Assembly: GCF_022808855.1 (NCBI RefSeq)
Contig: NZ_JAKZLF010000018.1
Location: forward strand, 33,118-97,117
Direction of reading: 5' to 3'
Length of the DNA: 64,000 nucleotides
Source of the DNA: Anaeromyxobacter soli
GTDB taxonomy: Bacteria > Myxococcota > Myxococcia > Myxococcales > Anaeromyxobacteraceae
The translations under genes and the position numbers were made by a program. Below, in pieces: positions 16,280 through 24,783 of this stretch. The notes below the pieces were generated by a model. The model was not told the origin of the DNA. It did no database searches and saw nothing but the letters and a program-made list of their open reading frames with translations. Each line of letters opens with the position of its first letter. Position 1 is the first letter of the stretch.

Positions 16280-17254
16280 ATGACGCGACGGCCACGCACC
16301 CTGTCGCCCGCCCGCGCCGCGGCGCTCCGCCCCCTGCTCGACGCCCTCGACGCCGCGCTCGACCGGCGGGCCCGGCTGGCCGCGGATCCGGTGGAGCTGC
16401 CGAGGCGCTACGCGGATCCCGCCGACGCGGAGGTCGCCGCGCTGTTCGCGGCGAGCCTCGCCTACGGCCGGGCCGACGTGTTCAAGCCGGTCGTGGAGCG
16501 GGTGCTCGCGGCGATGGGCCCCTCGCCGGCGGCGTTCGTCCGCGAGTTCTCGCGGTCGCCCGACCCGTCCTTCTTCGCGGGCGCGGTCTACCGGTTCAAC
16601 CGTCCGCCCGACCTCGCCGCCCTCGCGGCGGCGGTGGGCGACCTGCGCGCGCGCCACGGCTCGCTCGGCGCGCGCTTCGCGGCGCTCCTTCGCGCGTCCG
16701 GCGGCGGCGACGGCGCGCTCCGCGACGCGCTCGCGCGCTTCGCCGGGGAGCTCCGCGGCGCCCCGCCCGTCGCGCCGCTCCTCGCCGGGCGCGGGCCGCG
16801 CGGCCTCCTGCACCTCCTCCCGGACGCCGCCGGCCCGGGCGCCTCGAAGCGCTGGAACCTCTACCTGCGCTGGATGGTGCGCGGCCCCGACGCCGTCGAC
16901 CTCGGGCTGTGGCGGGAGGTCCCGCCCGCCGCGCTCGTCGTGCCGCTCGACACCCACGTGCACCGCGTCGCGCGGGCCCTCGGCCTCACGGCGCGGCCCG
17001 ACGCGAGCTGGAGGACCGCCGAGGAGATCACCGCCTCGCTCCGGCGCGTCGATCCGGAGGATCCGGTGCGCTACGACTTCGCTCTCTGCCACCTCGGGAT
17101 GAGCGGGATCTGTCCGGCCCGCCGGGAGGCGCGCCGCTGCGACGCGTGCGCGCTCTCGGCCGGCTGCCTCAGCGCGGCGCGGGCGCGGCGGCCAGCCCCG
17201 GCGGCGCGGGCGGCGGCTCGCCGTACCGGCAGCGCCACAGCTCGAAGGTCGTGA
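16280..17254 (+). CDS. TIGR02757 family protein (DUF2400, HhH-GPD-like)
   Basis: A conserved family of unknown function related to the DNA-glycosylase fold. Visible blocks are FAASLAYGRADVFKPVVERVL (residues 55-76), ASKRWNLYLRWMVR (about 193-206), the VVPLDTHVHRVARALGL segment (about 220-237), and a C-terminal Cys cluster C-x8-C-x2-C-x5-C (SGIC to AGC, near residue 290) like the iron-sulfur site of endonuclease III. The last 30 residues are an Arg/Ala-rich tail that overlaps the opposing GT39 gene by 86 bp. TAAGTC lies ten bases before the ATG, so the leader would be very short. Confidence 0.88.
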   Translation: MTRRPRTLSPARAAALRPLLDALDAALDRRARLAADPVELPRRYADPADAEVAALFAASLAYGRADVFKPVVERVLAAMGPSPAAFVREFSRSPDPSFFAGAVYRFNRPPDLAALAAAVGDLRARHGSLGARFAALLRASGGGDGALRDALARFAGELRGAPPVAPLLAGRGPRGLLHLLPDAAGPGASKRWNLYLRWMVRGPDAVDLGLWREVPPAALVVPLDTHVHRVARALGLTARPDASWRTAEEITASLRRVDPEDPVRYDFALCHLGMSGICPARREARRCDACALSAGCLSAARARRPAPAARAAARRTGSATARRS

Positions 17255-18653
17255 CGGTCGCGTCGCCGCGCTTCACCTCGAGCGGCGGCAGCGCCACGAG
17301 CGGCCGGCACGCCTCGGCGCGGCGCTCGCACGTGTGCTTCTCGCGCGGGTCGAGCACGAGCAGGCCCTCGCGACCGGCGAGCGCGGCGGGGTCGAACCAG
17401 TAGCGGTACTGCAGGCCGTGGTCGCCCGCGATCTCCGCGGACCAGGTCCGCGGGTGGCCCGGCAGGTAGTACGCGAGCTCGGCCGACACCTTGTAGTTGC
17501 ACCCCGCCACGAACGTGTCCGCCCCGAGGCGGGCGCGCTCGGCGTCGACCCGCGCGGCGAGGTCCCGCCAGCCCGCGGAGCCCTCGTCGCGCGCCGGGAA
17601 CGGCACCGCGGGGAAGACGGGGACGAGGTGCGTGTAGACGCTGCCGGCGAGCGCCAGCGCGATCCCCGCCAACCCGGCGCGGCGCCGCCACCCCCCCGCG
17701 AGCGCCAGCGCCGCGGCGGCCGCGAAGGCGGTGGGGTAGACGGGCGCGAGCCAGTTCCCCTTCACCCAGTGGAAAGGGGAGACGAGCGTCGCGAGGCAGA
17801 GGAGCGGCGCCGCGAAGATCGCGCACATCCGGAAGGCGGGATCGGCTCGCCGCCGGATCGCCTGGACGATGGCCTCCACCGCGAGCACGAGCAGGACCGG
17901 CGTCACGAGCGCCGCCTGCAGCCCCACGTAGCGCGCGACGAGGACCGGGCGCAGGGAGGAGTGCGCGACGCGGGCCTGCGTCTGGAACTCGAAGCTCGCG
18001 AGCCCGTGCCGGAGGTTCCAGACGATCACCGGCGCGAACAGCGCGCCGGCGAGCGCGGCCCCCGCCCACGGCCACGGCGTCCGCAGCATGCGCCGGCCGC
18101 GCGGGTCGAGGAGGAGCGCGAGCAGGATCTGCGGCAGGAGCAGCGCCCCGGTGTACTTGCCGAGGAGCGCCCACCCGGTCGCCGCGCCCGCGGCGAGCAG
18201 CCACGCCGGCCGCTCCTCGTCGAGCGCGCGCAGCGTGAAGTAGAGCGCCATCGCCCAGCCGGAGAGCAGCGGCCCGTCGGGCGTGATGATGACCTGCCCG
18301 AGCGCGAAGAGCGGGACGGCGAGCCCGGCGGCGAGCGCGACGAGGGCCACCCGGGCGCCGAAGAGCCGCCGGACGGAGAGCCAGAAGAAGGCGCAGAAGA
18401 TCGCGGAGTGGAGCGCCGCCGCGAGCCGGATCGCGCGCTCCGAGTCGCCGAGGAGGCCGGTCGTGAGCGCGATCGTCCAGGCGGCGAGGGGAGGGTGGTC
18501 GAAGTACGACAGGTCGAGCCGCCGCGCCCACTCCCAGTAGTAAGCCTCCTGCGGGGAGAGGGCGAGGTGGCCCGCGTAATAGACGTGGAAGAGCGTCGCG
18601 GCCGCGCCGAGGAGCAGCGCGGCGAGGGCGGGGCGGCGATCGGGAGCGTGCAA
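17169..18653 (-). CDS. GT39/ArnT-like membrane glycosyltransferase
   Basis: Polyprenol-phosphate-sugar-dependent transferase of the PMT_2 class, working on the periplasmic side of the inner membrane. The N-terminal signature is SPQEAYYWEWARRLDLSYFD followed by HPPLAAW (residues 33-59), with the acidic loop residue after the first helix. About ten further hydrophobic helices follow, then a soluble C-terminal domain from about residue 370. Length (494) is typical. The substrate is unknown; lipid A, lipopolysaccharide or a protein are possible. It follows the diadenylate cyclase gene by 12 bp on the same strand, so the two are probably co-transcribed. Confidence 0.85.
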   Translation of the reverse strand: MHAPDRRPALAALLLGAAATLFHVYYAGHLALSPQEAYYWEWARRLDLSYFDHPPLAAWTIALTTGLLGDSERAIRLAAALHSAIFCAFFWLSVRRLFGARVALVALAAGLAVPLFALGQVIITPDGPLLSGWAMALYFTLRALDEERPAWLLAAGAATGWALLGKYTGALLLPQILLALLLDPRGRRMLRTPWPWAGAALAGALFAPVIVWNLRHGLASFEFQTQARVAHSSLRPVLVARYVGLQAALVTPVLLVLAVEAIVQAIRRRADPAFRMCAIFAAPLLCLATLVSPFHWVKGNWLAPVYPTAFAAAAALALAGGWRRRAGLAGIALALAGSVYTHLVPVFPAVPFPARDEGSAGWRDLAARVDAERARLGADTFVAGCNYKVSAELAYYLPGHPRTWSAEIAGDHGLQYRYWFDPAALAGREGLLVLDPREKHTCERRAEACRPLVALPPLEVKRGDATVTTFELWRCRYGEPPPAPPGLAAAPAPR

Positions 18654-18665
18654 GGCGGCCCTGGG

Positions 18666-19550
18666 TCAGACGCGGCGCAGCTTCTGGCGCAGCTCGAGGA
18701 CGATCTCGCCCTCGCGGAAGACGCGGACCGTGCCGCTCGTCTGCGAGACCGTGACCGCGATGGACTTCGACTCGGTCGTGATCGACGCCGCGGCGCTGTG
18801 GCGCGCGCCCAGCCCCATCGGCAGCTTCACGTCGCGTGACATGGTGAGCAGGTAGCGTCCCGCCGCCAGCACGACGCCGTCCTCCCGGATGATGAACGCG
18901 CCGTCGAGCGCGGAGAACGTCTTGATGGCCTCGCGGATGGGCGGATCGAGCGCGTTCCGCTCCGCCTCGCTGATCCCCTGGAACGGGTTCAGGATGAGCT
19001 GGCGGCTCTTCTCCATCACCGCGGTGGAGTCGCCGATGACGACGATCGTGCCGACGGGGTGCCCCTCGTAGCCCTCCGCGCCGATCTCCATCGCGGTGTG
19101 GATGAGGCTCTCCACCACCTGGGAGGAGAACCCGGGCGGGAGCCCGAGCGTGTCGACGCGGATCTTCTCCTCCGGGTCCTCCGAGCCGATCTCCACCTTC
19201 ACGAGCGTGTCGACGACCCGGTCCTCGCCCGGTCCGGCGAGGGCGAGGATGGTGTCGCCGTCGCGAACGACGCCCGCGGCCTGGGCGGCGACGACCGCCA
19301 CCTTGATCTTCTCGATGCGCGTGTAGTCGTAGGGCGGGATGAGCACCGCCATGTACTTGCGGGCCTTCAGCTGGTCGGCGATCCCCTCGCTCGTCACGGC
19401 GTAGACGAGCTTGCGCTTGATCGGGCGGCCGCGGATCTCGTTCGGCGAGATGGGGTGGTCGGAGATGAGGAGCAGGCGATCCACCTCGGATCGCGCGGTG
19501 AGCGCGAGCGCGCCGCGCAGGAACTCGCGGTCGAACTTCCCGTCGGACAT
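18666..19550 (-). CDS. Diadenylate cyclase, DacZ-like architecture
   Basis: Makes cyclic di-AMP from two ATP. Residues 185-294 form a DisA_N (DAC) domain with the catalytic DGA motif (D216-A218, SALDGAFIIRED) and an RHx motif at R250-H251-S252 (GLGARHSAAASIT); the third position is Ser where many family members have Arg. Residues 15-130 resemble the pyruvate-kinase C-terminal fold, an arrangement known from archaeal DacZ rather than DisA, CdaA or CdaS. No membrane helix is present. The ATG at 19548-19550 was chosen because residues upstream are low-complexity. It sits between a GT39 gene and divergent dksA. No c-di-AMP phosphodiesterase was recognised in this window. Confidence 0.85.
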   Translation of the reverse strand: MSDGKFDREFLRGALALTARSEVDRLLLISDHPISPNEIRGRPIKRKLVYAVTSEGIADQLKARKYMAVLIPPYDYTRIEKIKVAVVAAQAAGVVRDGDTILALAGPGEDRVVDTLVKVEIGSEDPEEKIRVDTLGLPPGFSSQVVESLIHTAMEIGAEGYEGHPVGTIVVIGDSTAVMEKSRQLILNPFQGISEAERNALDPPIREAIKTFSALDGAFIIREDGVVLAAGRYLLTMSRDVKLPMGLGARHSAAASITTESKSIAVTVSQTSGTVRVFREGEIVLELRQKLRRV

Positions 19551-19688
19551 GGCGCTTGAGCATGTTCCGGCGGCGGACCCGAGTAAAGCTTCCGCGCGAT
19601 TCTCCCGAGGCCCGCGCGCCGCGGGCGCCGGGGCGATCGCCGCGGAGCGCGCGCCGCGCGAAAGGCCCGCTGCGCGGCTGGGCACGGC

Positions 19689-19717
19689 TTGACAGCCCAG
19701 GGGGCGCAGACTAGTTT
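19689..19717 (+). promoter_or_regulatory. Promoter of dksA
   Basis: Perfect TTGACA (19689-19694), exactly 17 nt, then TAGTTT (19712-19717). Transcription is expected near 19724, giving a leader of about 46 nt before the TTG start. This is among the best promoter matches in the window. Confidence 0.75.
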
Positions 19718-19769
19718 CTCCGCTCTTTTCGGTCGGGCCCCCGGGGGGGCGCGTCAGCGAGGAGGTCGC

Positions 19770-20132
19770 TTGAACAAGAAGGACCTGAAGAAGTTCAAGA
19801 CGATGCTCGAGGAGTCCAAGCGGCAGCTTTTGCTCTCCGCGAAGAAGACGCTCACGGAAGAGGCGAGCTTCGACACCGACGATCTGCCCGACGAGATCGA
19901 CCTCGCGTCGAGCGAGTACACGCAGTCGATGATCTTCCGCCTGCGGGATCGCGAGAAGTTCCTCCTCGCCAAGATCGACAAGGCGCTCGCCCGCATCGAG
20001 AACGGCACGTTCGGCATCTGCGAGCGGTGCGAGGAGGAGATCTCCGCGAAGCGCCTCGAGGCGCGGCCGGTGACGACCCTCTGCATCCGCTGCAAGGAAG
20101 AGCAGGAGCAGAAGGAGAAGTCGTTCGGGTAG
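19770..20132 (+). CDS. dksA: DksA/TraR-family RNA polymerase-binding factor
   Basis: Transcription factor that enters the RNA polymerase secondary channel and potentiates ppGpp. The 120 residues have an N-terminal coiled-coil half. At its tip is D41-x-x-D44-x-A46 (DEIDLA), the acidic motif needed for DksA activity. A C4 zinc finger follows at C84, C87, C105 and C108. The start is TTG at 19770 after GGAGG with a short 4-nt gap; this matches the natural beginning MNKKDLKKFK. A longer in-frame start at 19689 would begin inside the promoter. The RelA/SpoT homologue is encoded 1 kb downstream. Confidence 0.93.
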   Translation: MNKKDLKKFKTMLEESKRQLLLSAKKTLTEEASFDTDDLPDEIDLASSEYTQSMIFRLRDREKFLLAKIDKALARIENGTFGICERCEEEISAKRLEARPVTTLCIRCKEEQEQKEKSFG

Positions 20133-20161
20133 CGCGCCCGCCTACGGCGGACGATCACCCC

Positions 20162-20186
20162 GCGGCCGGGCCGAGCGCCCGGCCGC
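20162..20186 (+). terminator. Terminator-like hairpin after dksA
   Basis: Perfect 10-bp stem GCGGCCGGGC (20162-20171) and GCCCGGCCGC (20177-20186) with a 5-nt loop, followed by TCGCGTTT. It lies 30 bp past the dksA stop. The T-run is weak. Confidence 0.6.
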
Positions 20187-20300
20187 TCGCGTTTCGGGGA
20201 GCTTCTCGCGATGGCCGACCGGCGCGCGCCGCGTGTTGCTTTCGCCTGGTCGCGACGGACGCGCGCCGCCGCTCGCTCGCCGCCGCGCTAGGATCCCTGC

Positions 20301-20549
20301 ATGACCGCCCCCGCCCGGCCGCAGCGCCGCTCCCGCCGCGCGTTCTGGCTGTTCGCCGTAGCCATGGCCTTGGCCGTCCTCGGCGGCGGGACGATCGTCC
20401 TGCTCAACCGCCGCTCCGTCCGCGAGTACCAGGCCGATCAGGAGCGGGCGGCGGCCGAGCGCGCCCCCGCGATCGACCCGCGCGCCGGCGCGAAGCCGGA
20501 CGACCGGGCCGCCGCCGCGCCGGGCCGGAGCGCGGAGGGAGCCCGCTGA
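20301..20549 (+). CDS. Small single-pass membrane protein, unknown
   Basis: 82 residues: a basic N-terminus (QRRSRRAFW), one hydrophobic helix (about 15-35, LFAVAMALAVLGGGTIVLL), then a charged, Ala-rich soluble tail. The predicted topology is N-in with the tail outside. No homologous family was recognised. There is no Shine-Dalgarno sequence, but TAGGAT (20289-20294) ends six bases before the ATG, the leaderless arrangement found at several genes here. The 3' neighbour is convergent. Confidence 0.55.
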   Translation: MTAPARPQRRSRRAFWLFAVAMALAVLGGGTIVLLNRRSVREYQADQERAAAERAPAIDPRAGAKPDDRAAAAPGRSAEGAR

Positions 20550-20586
20550 ACAGCCCGGTCGCCTCTCTCGAATCGCGCCCGGTCGC

Positions 20587-20886
20587 TCAGCGGAGCTTCT
20601 CCGCGACCGACCGCATCTTCCCGGCGATCGTGTGCTCCTTGTCGCGGCGGTCGTCGATCTTCACGAGCGTCGACACGCGGACGGCACCCTCCGTGAAAGG
20701 GTGCTCGTGCATCCGGCGCACGACCGCGAGGATCTCGTCGAGGTCGCCCTCGATGATCGTCCCCATGGCGGTGAGCTCATGCGTGAGCGTGGTGCCGCGG
20801 AGGATGCGCTCCACGCCCGCGACGTAGCGCGACACGCTCGGCGTCCCCGTGCCGAGCGGGGTGATGCTGACGAAGACGACCGCCAT
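20587..20886 (-). CDS. MTH1187-family thiamine-binding protein
   Basis: A 99-residue protein of the MTH1187/YkoF-like fold (pfam01910). Members bind thiamine or its precursors, usually as oligomers. Visible features: VVFVSITPLGTGTPSVSRYV at the N-terminus, LTHELTAMGTIIEGDLDEI in the middle, and RVSTLVKIDDRRDKE in the last strand. The ATG at 20884-20886 has GGAGGA six bases upstream; a longer reading frame begins upstream but lacks a site. It may link to the thiS-thiG-thiE genes 36 kb away only in substrate, since no shared control element was seen. Confidence 0.85.
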   Translation of the reverse strand: MAVVFVSITPLGTGTPSVSRYVAGVERILRGTTLTHELTAMGTIIEGDLDEILAVVRRMHEHPFTEGAVRVSTLVKIDDRRDKEHTIAGKMRSVAEKLR

Positions 20887-21094
20887 CTCGATCCTCCGGG
20901 CGCCCCGGGACGGAGGGGCGTGATCGCGCCTCGGAGCCCCGCGAGGCGCGTGCTGCACGTTAGCCGCGCCCCCGCCCGCGCTCAAATCGCCTGGCCCCTG
21001 GCAGCCGGGCAGGGCCCCCGGCGTCGCGGCGGACCTGGCGCCGCCTGCTGCGCCGCGTTACGGAAAGGAGACGAGTGGGGGGCGTATCCCGGGC

Positions 21095-21124
21095 TTGCCG
21101 CGCCCGGGCTCGACCCGATACGCT
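21095..21124 (+). promoter_or_regulatory. Candidate promoter of rsh
   Basis: TTGCCG (21095-21100), 18 nt, then TACGCT (21119-21124). Predicted initiation is about 6 nt before the GTG start. A moderate match. Confidence 0.4.
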
Positions 21125-21136
21125 CGAACGATCCGT

Positions 21137-23311
21137 GTGCTGCGCCTCAACGACATCCTGGACCGGGTAGGTGGGTACCACCCGGACCCCGATCTGGACC
21201 TGATCAAGAAGGCGTACGTCTACTCCGCCAAGGTCCACCAGGGGCAGATCCGCAAGTCCGGTGAGCCGTACCTCATCCACCCCCTGGAGGTGGCAGGGCT
21301 CCTCGCCGAGCTGAAGCTCGACGAGTCGTCGGTCGTGACCGGGCTCCTCCACGACACCATCGAGGACACGCTCGCCACCAAGGAGGAGATCGCGGAGCTG
21401 TTCGGGCCCGAGATCGCGGACCTCGTCGACGGGGTGACGAAGCTCTCGCAGTTCAGCGCCGCGAACACCCAGGAGGAGAAGCAGGCCGAGAACTTCCGCA
21501 AGATGGTCGTCGCGATGGCGAAGGACATCCGCGTCCTGCTCGTCAAGCTCGCCGATCGCACCCACAACATGCGGACGCTCGATCACATGAAGCCCGAGTC
21601 GCAGGAGCGGATCGCGCGCGAGACCCTCGACATCTACGCGCCCCTCGCGAACCGGCTCGGGATCCAGTGGCTGAAGAGCGAGCTCGAGGACCTCTCCTTC
21701 AAGTACCTCCGCCCCGAGGACTACGCGGAGCTGTCGTCGCGCGTCGAGGCGGAGGCGAAGGAGAAGCAGCAGTTCGTGCAGGAGGTCGTCGAGGTCATCC
21801 GCGGGCGCCTCACCGACGCGGGGATCTCCGTCCAGGTCTCGGGCCGCGTGAAGCACGTCTACTCGATCTGGCGAAAGATGCGTCAGCTCGACGTCGACTT
21901 CGACCACATCCTGGACGTCGTGGGCTTCCGCGTGATCGTCGACACCGTCGCGGAGTGCTACGAGTCGCTGGGGATCATCCACTCCTTGTGGAAGCCGGTG
22001 CCCGGCCGCTTCAAGGACTACATCGCCATCCCGAAGCCCAACCTCTACCAGTCGCTCCACACCACGGTGGTCGGGCCGCGCGGCGAGCGCATCGAGGTGC
22101 AGATCCGCACCAAGGAGATGCACCGCATCGCCGAGGAGGGCGTCGCGGCGCACTGGGCGTACAAGGAGAAGGGGCGCGACGGGAAGGGCGCCGAGCTCTC
22201 GAAGAAGGACGCCGAGAGCTTCGGCTGGCTGCGGCAGCTCGTCGAGTGGCAGCGCGAGCTCGCCGATCCGCGCGAGTTCCTCGAGACGGTGAAGGTGGAC
22301 CTCTTCTCGGACGAGGTCTTCGTGTTCACGCCGAAGGGGGCGGTGAAGAGCCTGCCGCGCGGGGCGACGCCGGTGGACTTCGCCTACACGATCCACTCCG
22401 AGGTCGGCGAGCACACCGTCGGCGCGAAGGTGAACGGCAAGCTCGTCCCCCTGCGCTACGCGCTGAAGAACGGCGACACGGTCGAGATCCTCACCTCGCC
22501 GAACGCGCACCCGTCGAAGGACTGGCTCAGCTTCGTCAAGACGAGCCGCGCGCAGGCCCGCATCCGCCAGTTCATCCGCCAGGCCGAGCACCGCCGCTCG
22601 CTCGAGATCGGGCGCGACGTCGCGGAGCGCGAGTTCCGCCGCTTCGGGCTCAGCCTCGCCAAGGCCCAGAAGGGCGGCGATCTCGAGAAGGCGGCGCAGG
22701 CCCTCGGCTACCGCGCCCCCGACGACCTCCTGGCGGCCATCGGCTACGGCAAGGTCGCTCCGGCGCAGGTGCTCCAGCAGCTCCTCCCCGCCGACAAGCT
22801 CGCCGAGCCCACGCCCGCGGAGCCGTCGCCGACCTCGCGCCTCACCGAGATCTTCCGCAAGGTCGCGCGCCGCCCGGCGGGCGGCGTCCGCATCAACGGC
22901 ATCGACGACGTGCTCGTCCGCTACGGCCGGTGCTGCAACCCGGTGCCCGGCGACGCCATCGTCGGGTTCATCACCCGCGGCCGGGGCGTGACGGTCCACA
23001 CCGTCGCGTGCGACAAGGTCCTGGGGATCGACCCGGAGCGGCGCGTGGACGTCGCCTGGGACGTGAAGGGCGACTTCAAGCGGCAGATCTCGATCCGGGT
23101 CATCACGAGCGACCGCCCCGGCATCCTCGCGCGGATCTCGCAGACGTTCAGCGAGGCCGGCCTGAACATCTCGCAGGCGAGCTGTCGCACGACGCCGGGC
23201 GAGCGCGCCGTGAACGACTTCGAGGTCACGGTCGGTGACCTGAAGCAGCTCAAGTCCGTCATCCGGACGCTCGAGCGGATCGAGGGCGTCCAGTCCGTCG
23301 AGCGGGTCTGA
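21137..23311 (+). CDS. rsh: Bifunctional (p)ppGpp synthetase/hydrolase, RelA/SpoT homologue
   Basis: Controls the stringent response by making and degrading (p)ppGpp. It has the full four-domain layout: an HD hydrolase with an intact HDxxED motif (H72, D73, E76, D77 in LLHDTIEDT); a RelA/SpoT synthetase (about 235-345, including DYIAIPKPNLYQSLHTT and EVQIRTKEMHRIAEEGVAAHW); TGS (about 390-450); and a C-terminal ACT domain (about 645-724). Both activities are therefore likely. The GTG at 21137 begins VLRLNDILDRVG. A TACGCT hexamer 12 nt upstream, with TTGCCG 18 nt before it, predicts a very short leader. Length (724) is typical of a single long RSH. Confidence 0.95.
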   Translation: MLRLNDILDRVGGYHPDPDLDLIKKAYVYSAKVHQGQIRKSGEPYLIHPLEVAGLLAELKLDESSVVTGLLHDTIEDTLATKEEIAELFGPEIADLVDGVTKLSQFSAANTQEEKQAENFRKMVVAMAKDIRVLLVKLADRTHNMRTLDHMKPESQERIARETLDIYAPLANRLGIQWLKSELEDLSFKYLRPEDYAELSSRVEAEAKEKQQFVQEVVEVIRGRLTDAGISVQVSGRVKHVYSIWRKMRQLDVDFDHILDVVGFRVIVDTVAECYESLGIIHSLWKPVPGRFKDYIAIPKPNLYQSLHTTVVGPRGERIEVQIRTKEMHRIAEEGVAAHWAYKEKGRDGKGAELSKKDAESFGWLRQLVEWQRELADPREFLETVKVDLFSDEVFVFTPKGAVKSLPRGATPVDFAYTIHSEVGEHTVGAKVNGKLVPLRYALKNGDTVEILTSPNAHPSKDWLSFVKTSRAQARIRQFIRQAEHRRSLEIGRDVAEREFRRFGLSLAKAQKGGDLEKAAQALGYRAPDDLLAAIGYGKVAPAQVLQQLLPADKLAEPTPAEPSPTSRLTEIFRKVARRPAGGVRINGIDDVLVRYGRCCNPVPGDAIVGFITRGRGVTVHTVACDKVLGIDPERRVDVAWDVKGDFKRQISIRVITSDRPGILARISQTFSEAGLNISQASCRTTPGERAVNDFEVTVGDLKQLKSVIRTLERIEGVQSVERV

Positions 23312-23346
23312 TCCCGCCCCGGCCGCCGCCGCGCGAGAAGCCACCG

Positions 23347-23375
23347 TTGAACGCTCGGGCCGAGGCCGCTACGGT
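23347..23375 (+). promoter_or_regulatory. Promoter of ridA with leaderless geometry
   Basis: TTGAAC (23347-23352), exactly 17 nt, then TACGGT (23370-23375), then six bases before the ATG at 23382. Both hexamers and the spacing fit a sigma-70-type promoter that starts transcription at the start codon. No ribosome site is present. Confidence 0.65.
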
Positions 23376-23381
23376 AGCGGC

Positions 23382-23768
23382 ATGAAGCGGATCCTCTCCA
23401 CCCCGGCCGCGCCCCAGGCGATCGGCCCCTACAGCCAGGCCGTCGAGGCGCGCGGCGGGCGCACGCTGTTCCTCTCCGGGCAGATCCCGCTCGACCCCGC
23501 CACCGGCGAGCTCGTGGCCGGGGACATCGACGCGCAGACGACGCGCGTGATGGAGAACCTGCGCGCCGTGCTCGCCGCGGGAGGCGCCGGGTTCGAGCAC
23601 GTCGTCCGCACCACCATCTTCCTCGCGGACCTCGGCGACTTCGCCCGGGTGAACGCGGCGTACGGCCGGTACTTCCCGGGCGAGCCGCCGGCGCGCGCGA
23701 CCGTGCAGGTTGCGGCGCTCCCCCGCGGCGCGCGCGTCGAGATCGACGCGATCGCCGTGGTCGAGTAG
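23382..23768 (+). CDS. ridA: RidA-family enamine/imine deaminase
   Basis: Small trimeric enzyme that hydrolyses reactive 2-aminoacrylate and related enamines from amino-acid catabolism. The 128 residues carry AIGPYSQAVEARGGRTLFLSGQIPLDP, split as N-terminal AIGPYSQAV and LSGQIP, then NLRAVLAAGGAGFEHVVRTTIFLADLG, whose Arg (R80 region, VVRTT) binds the substrate carboxylate. The C-terminal PPARATVQVAALPRGARVEIDAIAV is the classic RidA end. It is 70 bp downstream of rsh but has its own promoter. Confidence 0.95.
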   Translation: MKRILSTPAAPQAIGPYSQAVEARGGRTLFLSGQIPLDPATGELVAGDIDAQTTRVMENLRAVLAAGGAGFEHVVRTTIFLADLGDFARVNAAYGRYFPGEPPARATVQVAALPRGARVEIDAIAVVE

Positions 23769-23912
23769 CGGCCCTCGAAGGTCCGCCCGGCGTCCTCCAG
23801 GTCCGCGAAGGCGCCGCCCGGGCCGCGGGGGCGCACGTGATGTCGAGCGCTTGGGCGCGGCACGCCCTTCGCGATCCGGACGATCCATTCGTCGGACCGC
23901 GAGGGCCACCGC

Positions 23913-24746
23913 ATGTCCCGCATCGAGTCGAGCAGCACGCCGCACGTCGTCCTCCCTCCGCGCGAGCCCCACGGAGCGCGCGACCTGCTGTGGAGCGGGT
24001 TTCGGCCCTCGTACTCGCTCTGCGGCCGGAGCCCCGAGCAGCGCGCGGCCGTGCACCGGGCGAACGTCGCGCTCCGCCGCCTCGATCTCGCGGACTTCGA
24101 GCGGTTCCTCGGCGAGTGGGTGGCGTCGGCGAAGGCGTGCCGCACCCTCGACGAGCTCGCGGCGCACCCCCGCGTGATCGACCCCGTCCGCGAGCTCCAG
24201 CCGTGGGAGCCGGGCGCGGTGACCGCGGAGAACCAGGATCTCGCCGCGATCCACGGTCGGTTCCGGCACGCGCTCGCGGAGGCGCTCGGAGCGGTCGAGC
24301 GCCACCGCGCCCGCCTCGAGCGCCGCCCCGCGCCGCTCGAGGTGAGCGCGGAGGGGGCCGTCGGGCTGGAGCTCGACGTGGGCGCGCTCCGCATCGGCGC
24401 GCAGGCGTCGTTGCGCGAGCGGGCGGTGACCGCGAGCCTCGGCGCGCGGCGCGTCGCGGTCCGCTGCGCGCTCGACGAGGCGGGCCGGCCGGGCTGCGTC
24501 GTGAAGACGCCCGTGCTGACCGCGGCGAGAGACCGCCTCGAGCTCCCGGAGCTCCGGCACGGCGTCGTATCCGGCGGCGCCCGCCGCGACGGGTTCACGG
24601 TTCAGGTCGGACCCTCCGCGCGCCTCGGATCGGACCGGCTCCACCTGCGAGCGCGGGCGGAGCTCGGCGTCCGGGTCCAGCTCCTCGACGTCGAGACCGC
24701 ACGCCGCGCGCTGTCGAACGAGGACTTCTGGACGAAGAAGCGCTGA
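23913..24746 (+). CDS. Conserved-looking hypothetical protein, 277 residues
   Basis: No family was recognised. The N-terminal third contains short aromatic motifs (LLWSGFRPSYSLCGRSP, VHRANVALRRLDLADFERFLGEWV). A central region has few motifs, and the C-terminal half is a run of alternating strands rich in Leu/Arg/Val (GLELDVGALRIGAQASL, LHLRARAELGVRVQLLDV), which suggests a beta-rich domain. No signal peptide or membrane helix is seen. The ATG at 23913 has GAGGG about 8 nt upstream. The lipoprotein gene lies 38 bp downstream on the same strand. Codon use matches its neighbours. Confidence 0.7.
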   Translation: MSRIESSSTPHVVLPPREPHGARDLLWSGFRPSYSLCGRSPEQRAAVHRANVALRRLDLADFERFLGEWVASAKACRTLDELAAHPRVIDPVRELQPWEPGAVTAENQDLAAIHGRFRHALAEALGAVERHRARLERRPAPLEVSAEGAVGLELDVGALRIGAQASLRERAVTASLGARRVAVRCALDEAGRPGCVVKTPVLTAARDRLELPELRHGVVSGGARRDGFTVQVGPSARLGSDRLHLRARAELGVRVQLLDVETARRALSNEDFWTKKR

Positions 24747-24783
24747 ACGCCTCTACCCCCCCCGCAACACAAGGAGAGCCCAC

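Noticed and set aside
23769..23912. Minus-strand frame overlapping the end of ridA
   Set aside because: A short readable stretch (DEWIVRIAKGVPRPS) was noticed, but it has no ribosome site and most of its length is the shadow of ridA.
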